Counted from the stretch's first letter, positions 9,275 to 19,467 are shown. The stretch: DNA of 64,000 nt from Amycolatopsis sp. (GCF_025464955.1 NZ_JAODNM010000056.1:1-64000); one strand, 5' to 3'. Numbers and translations are program-made. The notes: a model not told the origin generated them from the letters alone.

Positions 9275-9879
9275 CACGCGCCGCCTTTCAGCGTTGTGAT
9301 GGCCGCTTCTGCGGCCTTCTGCGAGAGCGAGCATGGGTCGCTGTAGTACGGCGACGACGCGACGAATGACGAGTCAACCGTCAACACCTCGGTGTTGCTT
9401 ACCCCGACACCGATCTGGCAACCGCCCTTCGAGCGATCATCCGTAGGTCCGCTGAAGACCGCCGGGTAGCCATCGACGTCCGGAGCTACTTTGAAGTAAC
9501 CGGACTCGCTGTCCTGATATCCATAGGCGTCACTCAAGCCGCCGCCGCGAACGAAACCGAAACCGATGTCGTTGTAGCTGTCGTCTTTCCAGCTGCATAT
9601 CGGAGAATTGCCGCTGGAGTTTCCGCTGGTCTTGGTCAGGTTGGCGAGCTGACTTGCCTGCGCGGCGGTTAAGACGCCACACGGGTTCTGCTCGAACTTG
9701 CTGACGTCAAGCGGGTTCGCCACTTGGGGTGCCGACAACTTGCCGCTGCTCGCCCCCGTTGATGGGCTGGCCGCCGAAGGTGACGGCGACGGGGCGGCGT
9801 TGCCCGTGGTCGACGTCGAACACGCCGCCAACGAAAGCCCGGCAACTAGCACGCAGACAAGGGGCAGTATCCGCTTCAA
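9274..9879 (-). CDS. DUF3558 lipoprotein
   Basis: A 201-residue exported lipoprotein: positive N-terminus, hydrophobic core and lipobox LAAC with Cys20, followed by a Ser/Pro-rich spacer. The mature domain carries the DUF3558 pattern: an early NPCGVLTAAQASQL, then SPICSWKDD and a late SDPCSLSQKAAEAAITTL with conserved cysteines that probably pair. DUF3558 proteins are frequent in Pseudonocardiales ESX loci; their role is not established. It is coupled to the PPE-like gene (1-base overlap) and follows the helical protein upstream by two bases. Confidence 0.85.
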   Translation of the reverse strand: MKRILPLVCVLVAGLSLAACSTSTTGNAAPSPSPSAASPSTGASSGKLSAPQVANPLDVSKFEQNPCGVLTAAQASQLANLTKTSGNSSGNSPICSWKDDSYNDIGFGFVRGGGLSDAYGYQDSESGYFKVAPDVDGYPAVFSGPTDDRSKGGCQIGVGVSNTEVLTVDSSFVASSPYYSDPCSLSQKAAEAAITTLKGGA

Positions 9880-9881
9880 CG

Positions 9882-10403
9882 TTATGCCCCCTGCTTGCGA
9901 ACGGCGTCGGCTGCCGCCTGTTCCTGCTGCTGGTACGTCCCAATCGCGGTCTGCAACGAAGTGGCGTAACCACGCGCATAGTCCCGTTGTGCTGTCACAC
10001 TCTTGATGTAAGCGTCAGCGTGGGAATCCGCCGCCTTCTTCTGCATGAGGCTGCCGTCGTCCTCAGCAGGCGCCTTGACAAAGCGCAGCTGTACGCCCAA
10101 CTGCCGTGCCCGCTCCAGCTTGTCGGCGATCGACTGCCACTTCGGCAGTAACTTCCCCATGCCGTCGGCGTCCATGACGAACCCGCCACCGGAGACCGCC
10201 GCGCTGGCGGCGGCGTCTTGTGCGGCCTGCCGCCGGTACTGGTTCGAGATGTTCTGGTTCATGCCCTCGTCGGCCTGCTTCGCCAACGCATCACGCTTCG
10301 CTTGTTCCTCCGGCGAGATGTACCCCACCGGGCCACTGGGCTGCGCCTGCTGACCCCCAGACGTCGAACTCGGCGGCGCTCCCGCTGCGTCAGACACGAT
10401 CAC
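9882..10403 (-). CDS. Alpha-helical type VII-linked protein, first gene of cluster
   Basis: A 173-residue, strongly helical and Ala/Gln-rich protein. After a Pro/Ser/Gln-rich N-terminus it has long heptad-like stretches (PKWQSIADKLERARQLG and the C-terminal TAIGTYQQQEQAAADAVRKQ). This looks like the PE/EspA-type long hairpin expected to partner a PPE-like protein. The start is ATG at 10403; a GTG two codons later is equally possible. It opens the minus-strand ESX cluster, so the promoter should lie in 10404-10459. Confidence 0.72.
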   Translation of the reverse strand: MIVSDAAGAPPSSTSGGQQAQPSGPVGYISPEEQAKRDALAKQADEGMNQNISNQYRRQAAQDAAASAAVSGGGFVMDADGMGKLLPKWQSIADKLERARQLGVQLRFVKAPAEDDGSLMQKKAADSHADAYIKSVTAQRDYARGYATSLQTAIGTYQQQEQAAADAVRKQGA

Positions 10404-10459
10404 AAACCTCCCGGTCGTCCCCTACCGTGCACTCGCCGTCACGGAGGGTTCTCAGCGTA

Positions 10460-10804
10460 CTACGACGACGCACACCCAAGGTTGGTTCCGCCGAACTCGA
10501 AGGGTTCGACCAACGGCCCAAGCGCCCAGCAAACGCTTCGGCCCTGACGGGCCGACTTGGCCTCAGGCCGCAAAGGAACCACCACGTCGTCGTTCAGCCA
10601 GCTGATCTGGTTCATCCACATGCTGAGCGCTTCGTCTCCTGGGCAAGCAACGCCGTCAACGGTCTCGCCCCGGGACCAGCGCGTCACCCATTCGATAATG
10701 GCAATGGTGACATCGAGCGCTGCCGAACCGAACTGAAAACTGGCGTCCGATCCTCGCAGATGTACGACGCCACCGCTGGTCGGCAGCGTCGCCAGCGCCC
10801 CGTC
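10460..10804 (-). pseudogene. N-terminally truncated related gene, right copy
   Basis: An open stretch homologous to the C-terminal half of the damaged gene at 3606-4176: GGVVHLRGSDASFQFGSAAL, IAIIEWVTRWSRGETVDG and WLNDDVVVPLRP are shared. Here the frame is uninterrupted, but it begins abruptly after two TGA codons (10811-10813 and 10805-10807) immediately beyond the 3' end of helR. The first roughly 150 residues present in the left copy are gone. Internal GTG at 10687 could start a 75-residue protein, but a remnant is more likely. It suggests that helR was joined into an older ESX-associated locus here. Confidence 0.6.
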
Positions 10805-10810
10805 TCAACC

Positions 10811-13015
10811 TCAACGTGGTCCGGCTGGGGCGGGTGCGCCGGTTTCGGCGAGGCCGGTCAGTGCCTGCGGCAAGGGGCCCTGGTGCAGGACGCCGAGCCG
10901 TTGGGTGGCGCGGGTGAGGGCGACGTAGAGCTCGGCCGCGCCGCGCGGGCCGTCGGCGAGGATCCGTTCTGGCTCAACGACAAGTACGGCGTCGAATTCC
11001 AAACCCTTCGTCTCCGACGCCGGCACCGCACCCGGGACGCCCGGGGGCCCGATCACCACACTGGTGCCTTCGCGACCGGCTTCGTCCCGGACGAACTCCT
11101 CGATGGCAGTGGACAGTTCGTCCTCGGTGACCCGCTTGGACCATGGCTGGACACCGCAGGCGCGGACCGACTCCGGCGGCTGGACGCCGGGGGCGAAGTC
11201 GGCGAGCAGCGCGGCGGCGATGGTCATGATCTCCGCCGGGGTGCGGTAATTCACCGTCAGTGACCGGTACACCCAGCGGCCGGGCACGTACGGCTCCAGC
11301 ATCGTGCCCCACGACGTCGCTCCGGCCACCGACCGGCGTTGGGCGAGATCGCCGACCACCGTGAAAGACCGGCTGGGGCAGCGCCGCATCAACGCCCGCC
11401 AGTCCATTTCGGACAGTTCCTGCGCCTCGTCGACCACGACGTGCCGATAGGTCCAGTCCCGGTCCGCGACGGCGCGTTCGACGAGGGTACGGGTGTCGAC
11501 TTCGACGAAACGGTCCGCCAGGTCCTCGGCGTAGAGCAGGTTCTCGACAGCCAGTTGGACGTCCTCGTCCATTTCCTCGCGGTCCAGTTTGAGCGTGTCC
11601 ATCACCCCGGCCGCATACTCGGCCTCGGCCGCCCGTTCCCGCGCGGCGGCCTGCTCGGCCGCGTTGTCGGCCGTCTTGTCTCGGCCCAGCAGGTCGACCA
11701 GCTCGTCGAGCAGCGGCACGTCCGACACCGTCCAGGCGTCGCCGTCGACACGCAACAGAGCCTGGTCCGCACCGGCCGCCCGCAGCCGTTCTGTCGAGGT
11801 GTACAGCTGCGCCAACAGGGTTTCCGGCGTCAGCATCGGCCAGAGTTCGTCGATCGCGGCCGTGAACTTCGCGTCGTCCGCGAGCTCTTTGACCAGGTCC
11901 GCCCGCATGCTCTCCCACTCTTCGCGGTCGTCCCGGGTCAGCCAGCCGCGACCGATCCGCCCGATCGCCCGTTCGGTGAGCACATACGTGACGATCTCGA
12001 CGAAAGCCGCGCGGGCCTCGTTGTGCGGCTGCCCGCTCGCGCGCGCCTCGTCCCTGGCCCACTCGGCGATCCCGGCGTCGATCCGCACCGTGACGTCCTT
12101 CAGTTGGATCGGCACCGGATCCTCCGGCAGCCGCTGCCGGTCGGCGATGGCCGCCGCGAGCACATCGAGGATCTTCAGCGAACCCTTGAGCCGCGCGGCT
12201 TCCGGGGTGTCCTCGGCGGTGACGCTCAGACCGGGCACGAGGTCGCCGGTGGTCATGAACACCACATCGGACTCGCCCAGCGACGGCAGGACGCGCCCGA
12301 TGTGGTGCAGGAAGGCCGGGTTCGGACCGACCACGAGCACCCCGTGGCGTTCCATCCGCTCGCGCTGGGTGTAAAGCAGGTACGCGACGCGATGCAGCGC
12401 CACCACGGTCTTCCCAGTGCCCGGACCACCTTCGATCACCAGCACGCCCGGGTGATCGAGCCGGATGATCGCGTCCTGCTCGGCCTGGATCGTCGCCACG
12501 ATGTCGCGCATGCCTTCACCGCGCGGCGCGTTGACCGCCGCGAGCAGAGCCGCGTCCCCCCGGTCCGCACCGCCGTCGCGGCCGAGCACCTCGTCGGTGA
12601 AATCGGCTACTTCACGTCCACGCGTGTGGAACTGACGACGACGACGCATATTTTCCGGAGTCGCGGCGGTGGCGACGTAGAAAGCGCGCGACGCCGGCGC
12701 CCGCCAATCGAGCAACACCGGTTCGTAGTCGTTTTCGCCGTCGAAAAGACCAATCCGGCCGATGTACGAACGTTCGCCGGAAAGCGCGTCCAACCGGCCG
12801 AAACACAGCCCGTTGTCCGCCACGTCCAGCCGCTTCGCCTCTCTGGCCAACGAGCGCACCGAGACGTCCCGTTCCATAGGAGCGTTGCCGTTTGCCCCCA
12901 ACGCCGAGTCGTACGCAGCCTTCACCCGCGCACGCTCGGCGTCGAGTCGCGTGTAGAGCCCGGCCACGTAGCTCCGCTCGGACCGCAATTCTTCTTCGTA
13001 CCCCTGAGTTGACAC
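10811..13015 (-). CDS. helR: HelR, RNA polymerase-recycling ATPase (rifamycin protection)
   Basis: 734-residue superfamily 1 helicase-like protein of the HelD class. An N-terminal coiled coil (MSTQGYEEELRSERSYVAGL) that inserts into RNA polymerase is followed by Walker A GGPGTGKT (about 195), DEAQELSEMDWRAL (Walker B region) and the C-terminal GLEFDAVLVVEPERI and ELYVALTRATQRL motifs. HelR proteins remove rifamycins from RNA polymerase and are rifamycin-inducible in several actinomycetes. Assignment to HelR rather than general HelD is supported by the adjoining rox gene and the partial RAE-like site upstream (13101-13117). The start is GTG at 13015 with GAGGGG close upstream. Confidence 0.88.
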   Translation of the reverse strand: MSTQGYEEELRSERSYVAGLYTRLDAERARVKAAYDSALGANGNAPMERDVSVRSLAREAKRLDVADNGLCFGRLDALSGERSYIGRIGLFDGENDYEPVLLDWRAPASRAFYVATAATPENMRRRRQFHTRGREVADFTDEVLGRDGGADRGDAALLAAVNAPRGEGMRDIVATIQAEQDAIIRLDHPGVLVIEGGPGTGKTVVALHRVAYLLYTQRERMERHGVLVVGPNPAFLHHIGRVLPSLGESDVVFMTTGDLVPGLSVTAEDTPEAARLKGSLKILDVLAAAIADRQRLPEDPVPIQLKDVTVRIDAGIAEWARDEARASGQPHNEARAAFVEIVTYVLTERAIGRIGRGWLTRDDREEWESMRADLVKELADDAKFTAAIDELWPMLTPETLLAQLYTSTERLRAAGADQALLRVDGDAWTVSDVPLLDELVDLLGRDKTADNAAEQAAARERAAEAEYAAGVMDTLKLDREEMDEDVQLAVENLLYAEDLADRFVEVDTRTLVERAVADRDWTYRHVVVDEAQELSEMDWRALMRRCPSRSFTVVGDLAQRRSVAGATSWGTMLEPYVPGRWVYRSLTVNYRTPAEIMTIAAALLADFAPGVQPPESVRACGVQPWSKRVTEDELSTAIEEFVRDEAGREGTSVVIGPPGVPGAVPASETKGLEFDAVLVVEPERILADGPRGAAELYVALTRATQRLGVLHQGPLPQALTGLAETGAPAPAGPR

Positions 13016-13100
13016 ATACCCCTCACAGCGGCTATTCTATTGACAGAAGCGGCGAGTCCTCAGAACATGAATCGAGGACACGTCGATTTTTTATTATCCA

Positions 13101-13117
13101 CCTTTTGTCAAGCCCCC
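13101..13117 (-). promoter_or_regulatory. RAE-like half-site with -35 box upstream of helR
   Basis: On the minus strand this reads GGGGGCTTGACAAAAGG, i.e. one arm (GGGGCTTG) of the palindrome found upstream of rox, with the other arm degenerate. A perfect TTGACA (13106-13111) is embedded in it. The matching -10 is not clear; an AT-rich run follows at 13083-13100. It lies just downstream of the rox stop codon, about 90 bases upstream of the helR GTG, so helR probably has its own inducible promoter. Confidence 0.5.
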
Positions 13118-13127
13118 GGAAAACCAT

Positions 13128-14651
<1,524 letters not shown>

Positions 14652-14657
14652 TTAGAC

Positions 14658-14768
14658 ATGGAAGGGAGTGTGTACTCCTCCACTCCCGTTCCCGCCGAGT
14701 CGGCGAATCACTCACCCCGCGCCGAAGAGGCGCACTCTGCCGGATGCCGCCAGTGCCCGTCCTCCTGA
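14658..14768 (+). CDS. Candidate leaderless 36-residue small protein
   Basis: An ATG seven bases after a TATAAG box opens a short frame, MEGSVYSSTPVPAESANHSP at the start and AGCRQCPSS at the end. It contains one C-x2-C pair and no hydrophobic segment. I know no family for it. It lies 87 bases upstream of the chosen idi start, on the same strand, under a promoter whose -35 is in the RAE-like palindrome. It may be a genuine small gene, an upstream regulatory frame for idi, or chance. Confidence 0.3.
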   Translation: MEGSVYSSTPVPAESANHSPRAEEAHSAGCRQCPSS

Positions 14769-14855
14769 TCGACACGCTCTGCGGCGGGTACGAATTCAAG
14801 TTCACCCGGCCAGGGGCCCGCCTCGCGGTACCCGGACGAACCGGTGTGTAGTTCA

Positions 14856-15476
14856 GTGTCGGACGTGGACAACGTTGAGGCAGCAGAGAGCGAGCACGTG
14901 GTCTTCGTCACCGAGGACGGCGTGCCCACCGGCGAAACCGGCCCGAAGCTGGCCAGCCATCATCAGCACACCCGGCTGCACCTGGCCTTCTCCTGTTACG
15001 TCTTCCGTCGGCAGGACAACGCGTTCCTGCTGACCAGGCGGGCACTGTCGAAGAAGGTCTGGCCGGGGGTCTGGACCAATAGCGTCTGCGGGCATCCGGC
15101 GCAGGGCGAGCCCCTCGAGGACGCCGTGCGCCGTCGTGCGGCCTACGAGCTGGGCCTGCCGGACCTCGACGAGCTCCGCTGCGTGCTGCCGCGTTACGTC
15201 TACCGCACCCCGGAGTTCCAAGGGATCGTCGAGCACGAGTTCTGCCCGGTGTTCGTCGCCTACACCGACGTCGAGCCTGCCGCGAACCCGATCGAGGTCG
15301 AGGCCACCCGATGGATTTCCTGGCCTGACTACACGCGGTTACTTGAAACTGGGGAAAGTGGCCTCAGCTACTGGGCGAACGACCAATATCCGCTGCTCAG
15401 GAAACTGGAACCGTTTTCGTTGCTCAGCAAAGAAACTGCGGCGAGTGACGAAACGGCCGTTACTTCGTCCACTTGA
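14856..15476 (+). CDS. idi: Isopentenyl-diphosphate delta-isomerase, type I
   Basis: Interconverts isopentenyl and dimethylallyl diphosphate in isoprenoid synthesis; a cytosolic, metal-dependent Nudix-fold enzyme. The catalytic Cys is in TNSVCGHP, the metal-binding His/Glu set in GHPAQGEPLEDAVRRRAAYELG, and the second catalytic Glu region in GIVEHEFCPVF. About 206 residues, normal for bacterial Idi plus a short C-terminal tail. The start is uncertain: GTG at 14856 or 14844, neither with a good ribosome site. It follows the divergent rox promoter, so some co-induction is possible; no isoprenoid cluster is visible. Confidence 0.92.
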   Translation: MSDVDNVEAAESEHVVFVTEDGVPTGETGPKLASHHQHTRLHLAFSCYVFRRQDNAFLLTRRALSKKVWPGVWTNSVCGHPAQGEPLEDAVRRRAAYELGLPDLDELRCVLPRYVYRTPEFQGIVEHEFCPVFVAYTDVEPAANPIEVEATRWISWPDYTRLLETGESGLSYWANDQYPLLRKLEPFSLLSKETAASDETAVTSST

Positions 15477-15559
15477 GCGATATTCACTTACGCCCGGACT
15501 GATACCTCAAGAGACCCGCCGCAACCGACGAAAACTAAGTCGTGGCGGAGGTGACAGCC

Positions 15560-16294
15560 GTGTCCCAACCCGAGGTCGTGCTCCCGGCGAGCAACGCGCC
15601 CTCGGGCGGCCTGGCACGCTCCGAAGACCCGGTACGCCCGGCGTCCGGCGGGGTCTCGAACACGGTCGACCTAGTCGCGCTGCACGAGTCGATCGCCGAT
15701 CTGCTCGCCGGCCAGGGCGACTGGCGACGCGCCTACCAGCACCTTCGCTCCGCACTCGACCTCGCTCACGCGGGCAGTCTGCGTGATTCACTGACCGCCA
15801 GCTACAACCGCCGCTACCTCGACCAGCGCCTGCACGGGCTGCTCGGCGACCGGCACGGCCGGGCGGGGGTCGCGATCGCGCTGATCGATCTTGATCTGTT
15901 CAAGAACGTGAACGACACGTTCGGTCACATGGTCGGGGACGTAGTACTCCGCCGGGTGGCGGAACTGCTCCAAGAGGGGCTGCCGGCCGACGGGTTCTGC
16001 GCCCGGTACGGAGGCGAGGAATTCGCGCTGGTCCTGCCGGACGTCGATGCCCGCGGCGCGCTGCTGATCGCCGAGGCGACCCGCGCCAGGGTCGCGGACC
16101 ATCCCTGGTCACAGCTTCGCCCAGGGCTAGCCGTGACGATCAGTGTCGGAATCGCACACGAAACGCAACCGGGCCCCGGGCAGCGTCAACTCGTCCACGC
16201 GGACACTTTGCTCTACGCCGCGAAACGCGCAGGGCGCAACGCCGTCGCCTATCAAGGGCGCGAATCAGTTCAGATCGTCAGACACCGTCAGTAA
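15560..16294 (+). CDS. Diguanylate cyclase (GGDEF)
   Basis: Synthesises c-di-GMP from two GTP. The start is placed at GTG 15560 because a consensus GGAGGTG ribosome site precedes it by about six bases; upstream GTGs at 15542 and 15551 are less likely. A roughly 80-residue N-terminus of helical, TPR-like sequence (LHESIADLLAGQGDWRRAYQ) precedes the GGDEF domain: SLTASYNRRYLDQRL, IDLDLFKNVNDTFGH, the active-site loop RYGGEEF and the C-terminal LLYAAKRAGRN. The inhibitory RxxD I-site expected about five residues before GGEEF is absent (LPAD instead), so product inhibition at that site is unlikely. No membrane helix is seen. Confidence 0.93.
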   Translation: MSQPEVVLPASNAPSGGLARSEDPVRPASGGVSNTVDLVALHESIADLLAGQGDWRRAYQHLRSALDLAHAGSLRDSLTASYNRRYLDQRLHGLLGDRHGRAGVAIALIDLDLFKNVNDTFGHMVGDVVLRRVAELLQEGLPADGFCARYGGEEFALVLPDVDARGALLIAEATRARVADHPWSQLRPGLAVTISVGIAHETQPGPGQRQLVHADTLLYAAKRAGRNAVAYQGRESVQIVRHRQ

Positions 16295-16551
16295 CAAAAA
16301 GGCGGACATTGCCCCCACTTGAGACGAGTTTCTTCACCGTTTCGTGGGATCAAGTTTGCTCAGTCATACTCACGGTGAAAAAAATCGTGGGAGGGTGTCG
16401 TCACGAACGGCCGGTATCCGTACGATAACGAAAAGCCCCACCGAGACGATGACTCCTAACGGGGCTGGGGTTAGAGAGCCACCTACACGGGTGACAAGGC
16501 GTCAAAGAACGACACGCGGGGTCCGCTTCACCTGTTACGAGAGGAGACTGA

Positions 16552-18681
16552 GTGCCCGACGATCGCAGGACACCCGGCACCGGTCCCCGCTCCGAAGACG
16601 GACTCGGTCGTGCTCGTCAGACACGCAAACACCGCCGCTCGATGGATACCTACGGCGGCATCAGCGTCTCCGACGTCCTCGCCCGGCAGACCAGTGAGCG
16701 GCCGATCTACGACCCCAACTCGGACAACGGCGCTCACACCCCTCCGCCCCCGGCTTCACCGCCCGCACGGCGGGCCCCCGCGCCTCCGGCGGCTCCGGCG
16801 AGCCCGCCGCCGGCCTCGCAGGCACCCCGGCAGCCGCAACGCCGCGCCGCGCCGCCCACCCAGTCAGCCCCGCCTGCCCAGTCAGCGCCGCCCGCACCCC
16901 GGCAGCAGCCGTCAGGGCCGCTTCCGCTGCCCACGGCCGGCACCCCCGCCCGCACGGCCAGGCCCCCGCGCCCCCGCGAGCCCCGCCGCACGCAGACAGC
17001 CGAATCGGCGGTACCGGACGCCCCGCGGCGCCGGCGTCCACCCGCGCCGGCAGTACCACCGGCGCAGACAGCGCCGACAGCTGACGAGCCCCCCAGACCA
17101 CCGCAGCGGCCGCGCCGTCCCGCCGCGCGCCAACCCGAAGCCGGCGTGCCGCCGGTCAAGCCCGGCGAGCCGAAGCCGCCAGTGGCCCCCGTCATCCGTA
17201 ACCCGATCCCGCCGCGGTCGGAGCTCGACCCGATGACGATGACCGACCAACTCGAGGCCATCGACGACGCGACCGCGTACCGCCACAAGATCGACGACAC
17301 CTTGGCGCGCTTCTCCAAGGCGCACGACGAGATGAACGCCGAAGAGGCGAAGCGCCGGGAGCGCCGTGACAGGCTCGCCTCGCGCCCCGCAGCTCTGCTG
17401 GAGCAGACGCGCACCGCGTTGCAGCGAGTCGTTTCGTCCGAGCCGCCCGTGCCCGCCGTGTCCGCCGCCGACCCGAACGAAAAGGCGTCGCAGACCCGGC
17501 TGCAGGAAAAGAAGGAACGCCACAACCACCGCTCGATCATGATCGCCAGGATCACCGCGGCGGTCGTCGCCGCGCTCGTTTTCCTTGGCACCGGCGGGGT
17601 TTGGGGCTACCAGACCTTCCTCGACAGCCAGTTCATCCAGGTCGCCGCGCTCGACGAGAACTCCTCGGACATCAACAACGCGGCCGCGCAGGGCGGCGAC
17701 GAGAACTTCCTCATGGTCGGGTCCGACAGCCGCGCCGACGCCTCCGACGAGGAGGGCATCGGCAGCGCGGGCAGCGTCCCCGGCGCGCGTTCGGACACCG
17801 TGATGATCGCGCATATCCCGGCCGACCGGCACAACGTCGTGATGACCTCCTTTCCGCGCGACCTCGAGATCGCCAGGCCCGACTGCCAGTCCTGGGATCC
17901 GAACACCAAGCAGTACACCGACAAAACCAGTCCAGGCGCGAAATACGCGAAACTGAACACCGCGTTCGCCGCCGGCGGGCCACAATGCGTCACCAAGGTG
18001 ATCCAAAAGATCACCGGACTCAAAATCAACCATTTCGTCGCGATCGATTTCGACGGTTTCAAAGCAATGGTCGATGCTGTACAGGGCGTGACTGTCCACA
18101 CCGATACCCCGATCATCGACAGCGTCCTCGGCAGCGTCGTACCGCAGGCGGGCGACGTAGTCCTTACCGGCGACCAGGCGCTGAACTTCGTGCGCGCCAG
18201 GCACGTCAAGGGCGACCCGACCTCGGACTACGGCCGGATCAAGCGGCAGCAGGAATTCATCGGCGCGTTGCTGAAAAAGGTCATGTCGAAAGAAGTCATG
18301 CTCAGTGTCAGCAAGATCAGCGGGTTCGTCACCGGGTTCGCCAAAGCCACCTCCGGCGACAACATCGACGTCAACCAGCTGCTGACGCTGGCCGAATCGA
18401 TGCGGGGCCTGGACGCCGGCAAGATCTCGTTCCTCACCGTGCCCACCACCGGCACCGCGAACACCCGCGGCAACGAGGTACTGGTCACGTCCAAGGCGGA
18501 CAACCTGTTCCAGGCATTGATCAACAACGGTCCGCTGCCCGATCCGAACGCGCCCGCGGCGCCGAACGATCCCACGTCGCAAACGACGTCCAAAACCACG
18601 TCCAACACGAGCACGTCGAGTGGTTCGTCGAAGAGCAGCAGCGCCAAGAAATCCAGCTCTTCGTCGAATTCGGCCCCCTGA
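16552..18681 (+). CDS. LytR-CpsA-Psr (LCP) cell-wall ligase
   Basis: Transfers glycopolymers such as arabinogalactan or teichoic acids to peptidoglycan at the outer membrane face. 709 residues: a long cytoplasmic Pro/Ala/Arg-rich region (about 1-320), one transmembrane helix (ITAAVVAALVFLGTGGVWGY, about 330-352), then the LCP domain with the SDSRAD start, SDTVMIAHIPADRHNVVMTSFPRD, FDGFKAMVDAVQGV, and LNFVRARHVKGDPTSDYGRIKRQQ. A low-complexity Thr/Ser tail ends the protein. GAGAGGAG precedes the GTG start. The gene is syntenic with Rv0822c next to phoY2 in M. tuberculosis. Confidence 0.93.
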   Translation: MPDDRRTPGTGPRSEDGLGRARQTRKHRRSMDTYGGISVSDVLARQTSERPIYDPNSDNGAHTPPPPASPPARRAPAPPAAPASPPPASQAPRQPQRRAAPPTQSAPPAQSAPPAPRQQPSGPLPLPTAGTPARTARPPRPREPRRTQTAESAVPDAPRRRRPPAPAVPPAQTAPTADEPPRPPQRPRRPAARQPEAGVPPVKPGEPKPPVAPVIRNPIPPRSELDPMTMTDQLEAIDDATAYRHKIDDTLARFSKAHDEMNAEEAKRRERRDRLASRPAALLEQTRTALQRVVSSEPPVPAVSAADPNEKASQTRLQEKKERHNHRSIMIARITAAVVAALVFLGTGGVWGYQTFLDSQFIQVAALDENSSDINNAAAQGGDENFLMVGSDSRADASDEEGIGSAGSVPGARSDTVMIAHIPADRHNVVMTSFPRDLEIARPDCQSWDPNTKQYTDKTSPGAKYAKLNTAFAAGGPQCVTKVIQKITGLKINHFVAIDFDGFKAMVDAVQGVTVHTDTPIIDSVLGSVVPQAGDVVLTGDQALNFVRARHVKGDPTSDYGRIKRQQEFIGALLKKVMSKEVMLSVSKISGFVTGFAKATSGDNIDVNQLLTLAESMRGLDAGKISFLTVPTTGTANTRGNEVLVTSKADNLFQALINNGPLPDPNAPAAPNDPTSQTTSKTTSNTSTSSGSSKSSSAKKSSSSSNSAP

Positions 18682-18699
18682 AACGATTCGTTAGGCCGG

Positions 18700-18717
18700 G
18701 TTCATGTCCGGTTCACC
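18700..18717 (+). promoter_or_regulatory. PHO box upstream of phoU
   Basis: GTTCATG and GTTCACC are repeated with an 11-base period, the direct-repeat layout recognised by actinomycete PhoP under phosphate limitation. It lies 43 bases upstream of the phoU start. Confidence 0.65.
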
Positions 18718-18760
18718 CGGCGATGCGCCATTGGCGTACCCCGCCCCGTAAAGTGAGCGC

Positions 18761-19429
18761 ATGCGCGAGGCTTACCACGTCGAACTAGAACAGCTGGCCG
18801 GCAATCTGGCCGCCATGTCCCTGCAGGTGGCCGATGCCATGGAGCGGGCGACGAAGGCCCTGCTCGAGGTGGACCTCGGGCTGGCCGAGCAGGTGATCAG
18901 CGGCGACACGAAGGTCGACGACGCGCGCGCCGAATGCGAGGAGCAGGCGTACGCCCTGCTCGCGCTGCAGGCGCCGGTCGCGACCGACCTGCGGACCGTG
19001 CTGGCCGCCATCCACGCCGCGGAAAGCCTGGAGCGGATGGGAGACCTGGCGCTGCACGTCGCGAAAGCGGCCCGCCGCCGTCACCCCGAACCGGTGCTGC
19101 CCGAGAGCGTGCGCCCCTACTTCGCCGAAATGGGCACGGTCGCGGTCAAACTGGCCAGGCAGGCCGAGCAGGTCATCAAGACCAAGGACGTCGCGGCCGC
19201 CAAGACGCTGGAGTCCGACGACGACCAGGTCGACGACATCCACCGCCACCTGTTCACCGTGATCATGGACCGCGACTGGCCGTACGGGGTGGCCGCGGCG
19301 GTCGACGTCACGCTGCTGGGCCGGTTCTACGAGCGCTACGCCGACCACGCCGTGTCGGTCGCCCGCCGGATGGTCTTCGTCGTCACCGGCAAGATGCCCG
19401 GATACGGCGCGTCCGACACCGAAGTCTAG
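18761..19429 (+). CDS. phoU: Phosphate-specific regulator PhoU
   Basis: Negative regulator of the Pho response that links the Pst transporter to the PhoR sensor kinase. 222 residues of two three-helix bundles, with the paired metal-binding motifs ESLERMGDLALHVAKAA and FYERYADHAVSVARRM. The N-terminus MREAYHVELEQLAGNLAAM is standard. It is convergent with pstB, with a perfect palindrome in between, and carries its own PHO box upstream. Confidence 0.96.
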   Translation: MREAYHVELEQLAGNLAAMSLQVADAMERATKALLEVDLGLAEQVISGDTKVDDARAECEEQAYALLALQAPVATDLRTVLAAIHAAESLERMGDLALHVAKAARRRHPEPVLPESVRPYFAEMGTVAVKLARQAEQVIKTKDVAAAKTLESDDDQVDDIHRHLFTVIMDRDWPYGVAAAVDVTLLGRFYERYADHAVSVARRMVFVVTGKMPGYGASDTEV

Positions 19430-19435
19430 GCCGGG

Positions 19436-19467
19436 ACTACCGCAACTCGACGGCGAGTTGCGGTAGT
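19436..19467. terminator. Palindrome between convergent phoU and pstB
   Basis: A perfect 14-base stem with a 4-base loop (arms ACTACCGCAACTCG and its complement, loop ACGG). No T-run follows. It belongs to a dispersed family also found at 34487-34510, 57896-57917 and 57939-57960, all at 3' ends of convergent genes, so a bidirectional terminator role is likely. Confidence 0.7.

Noticed and set aside
11339..13012. 557-codon frame opposite helR
   Set aside because: Antisense shadow rich in Arg, His, Val and Gly; helR motifs on the other strand are unambiguous.
16410..16551. Terminator or riboswitch upstream of the LCP gene
   Set aside because: AGCCCC/GGGGCT arms exist at about 16434-16465 but with a loop of over 20 bases; not convincing.
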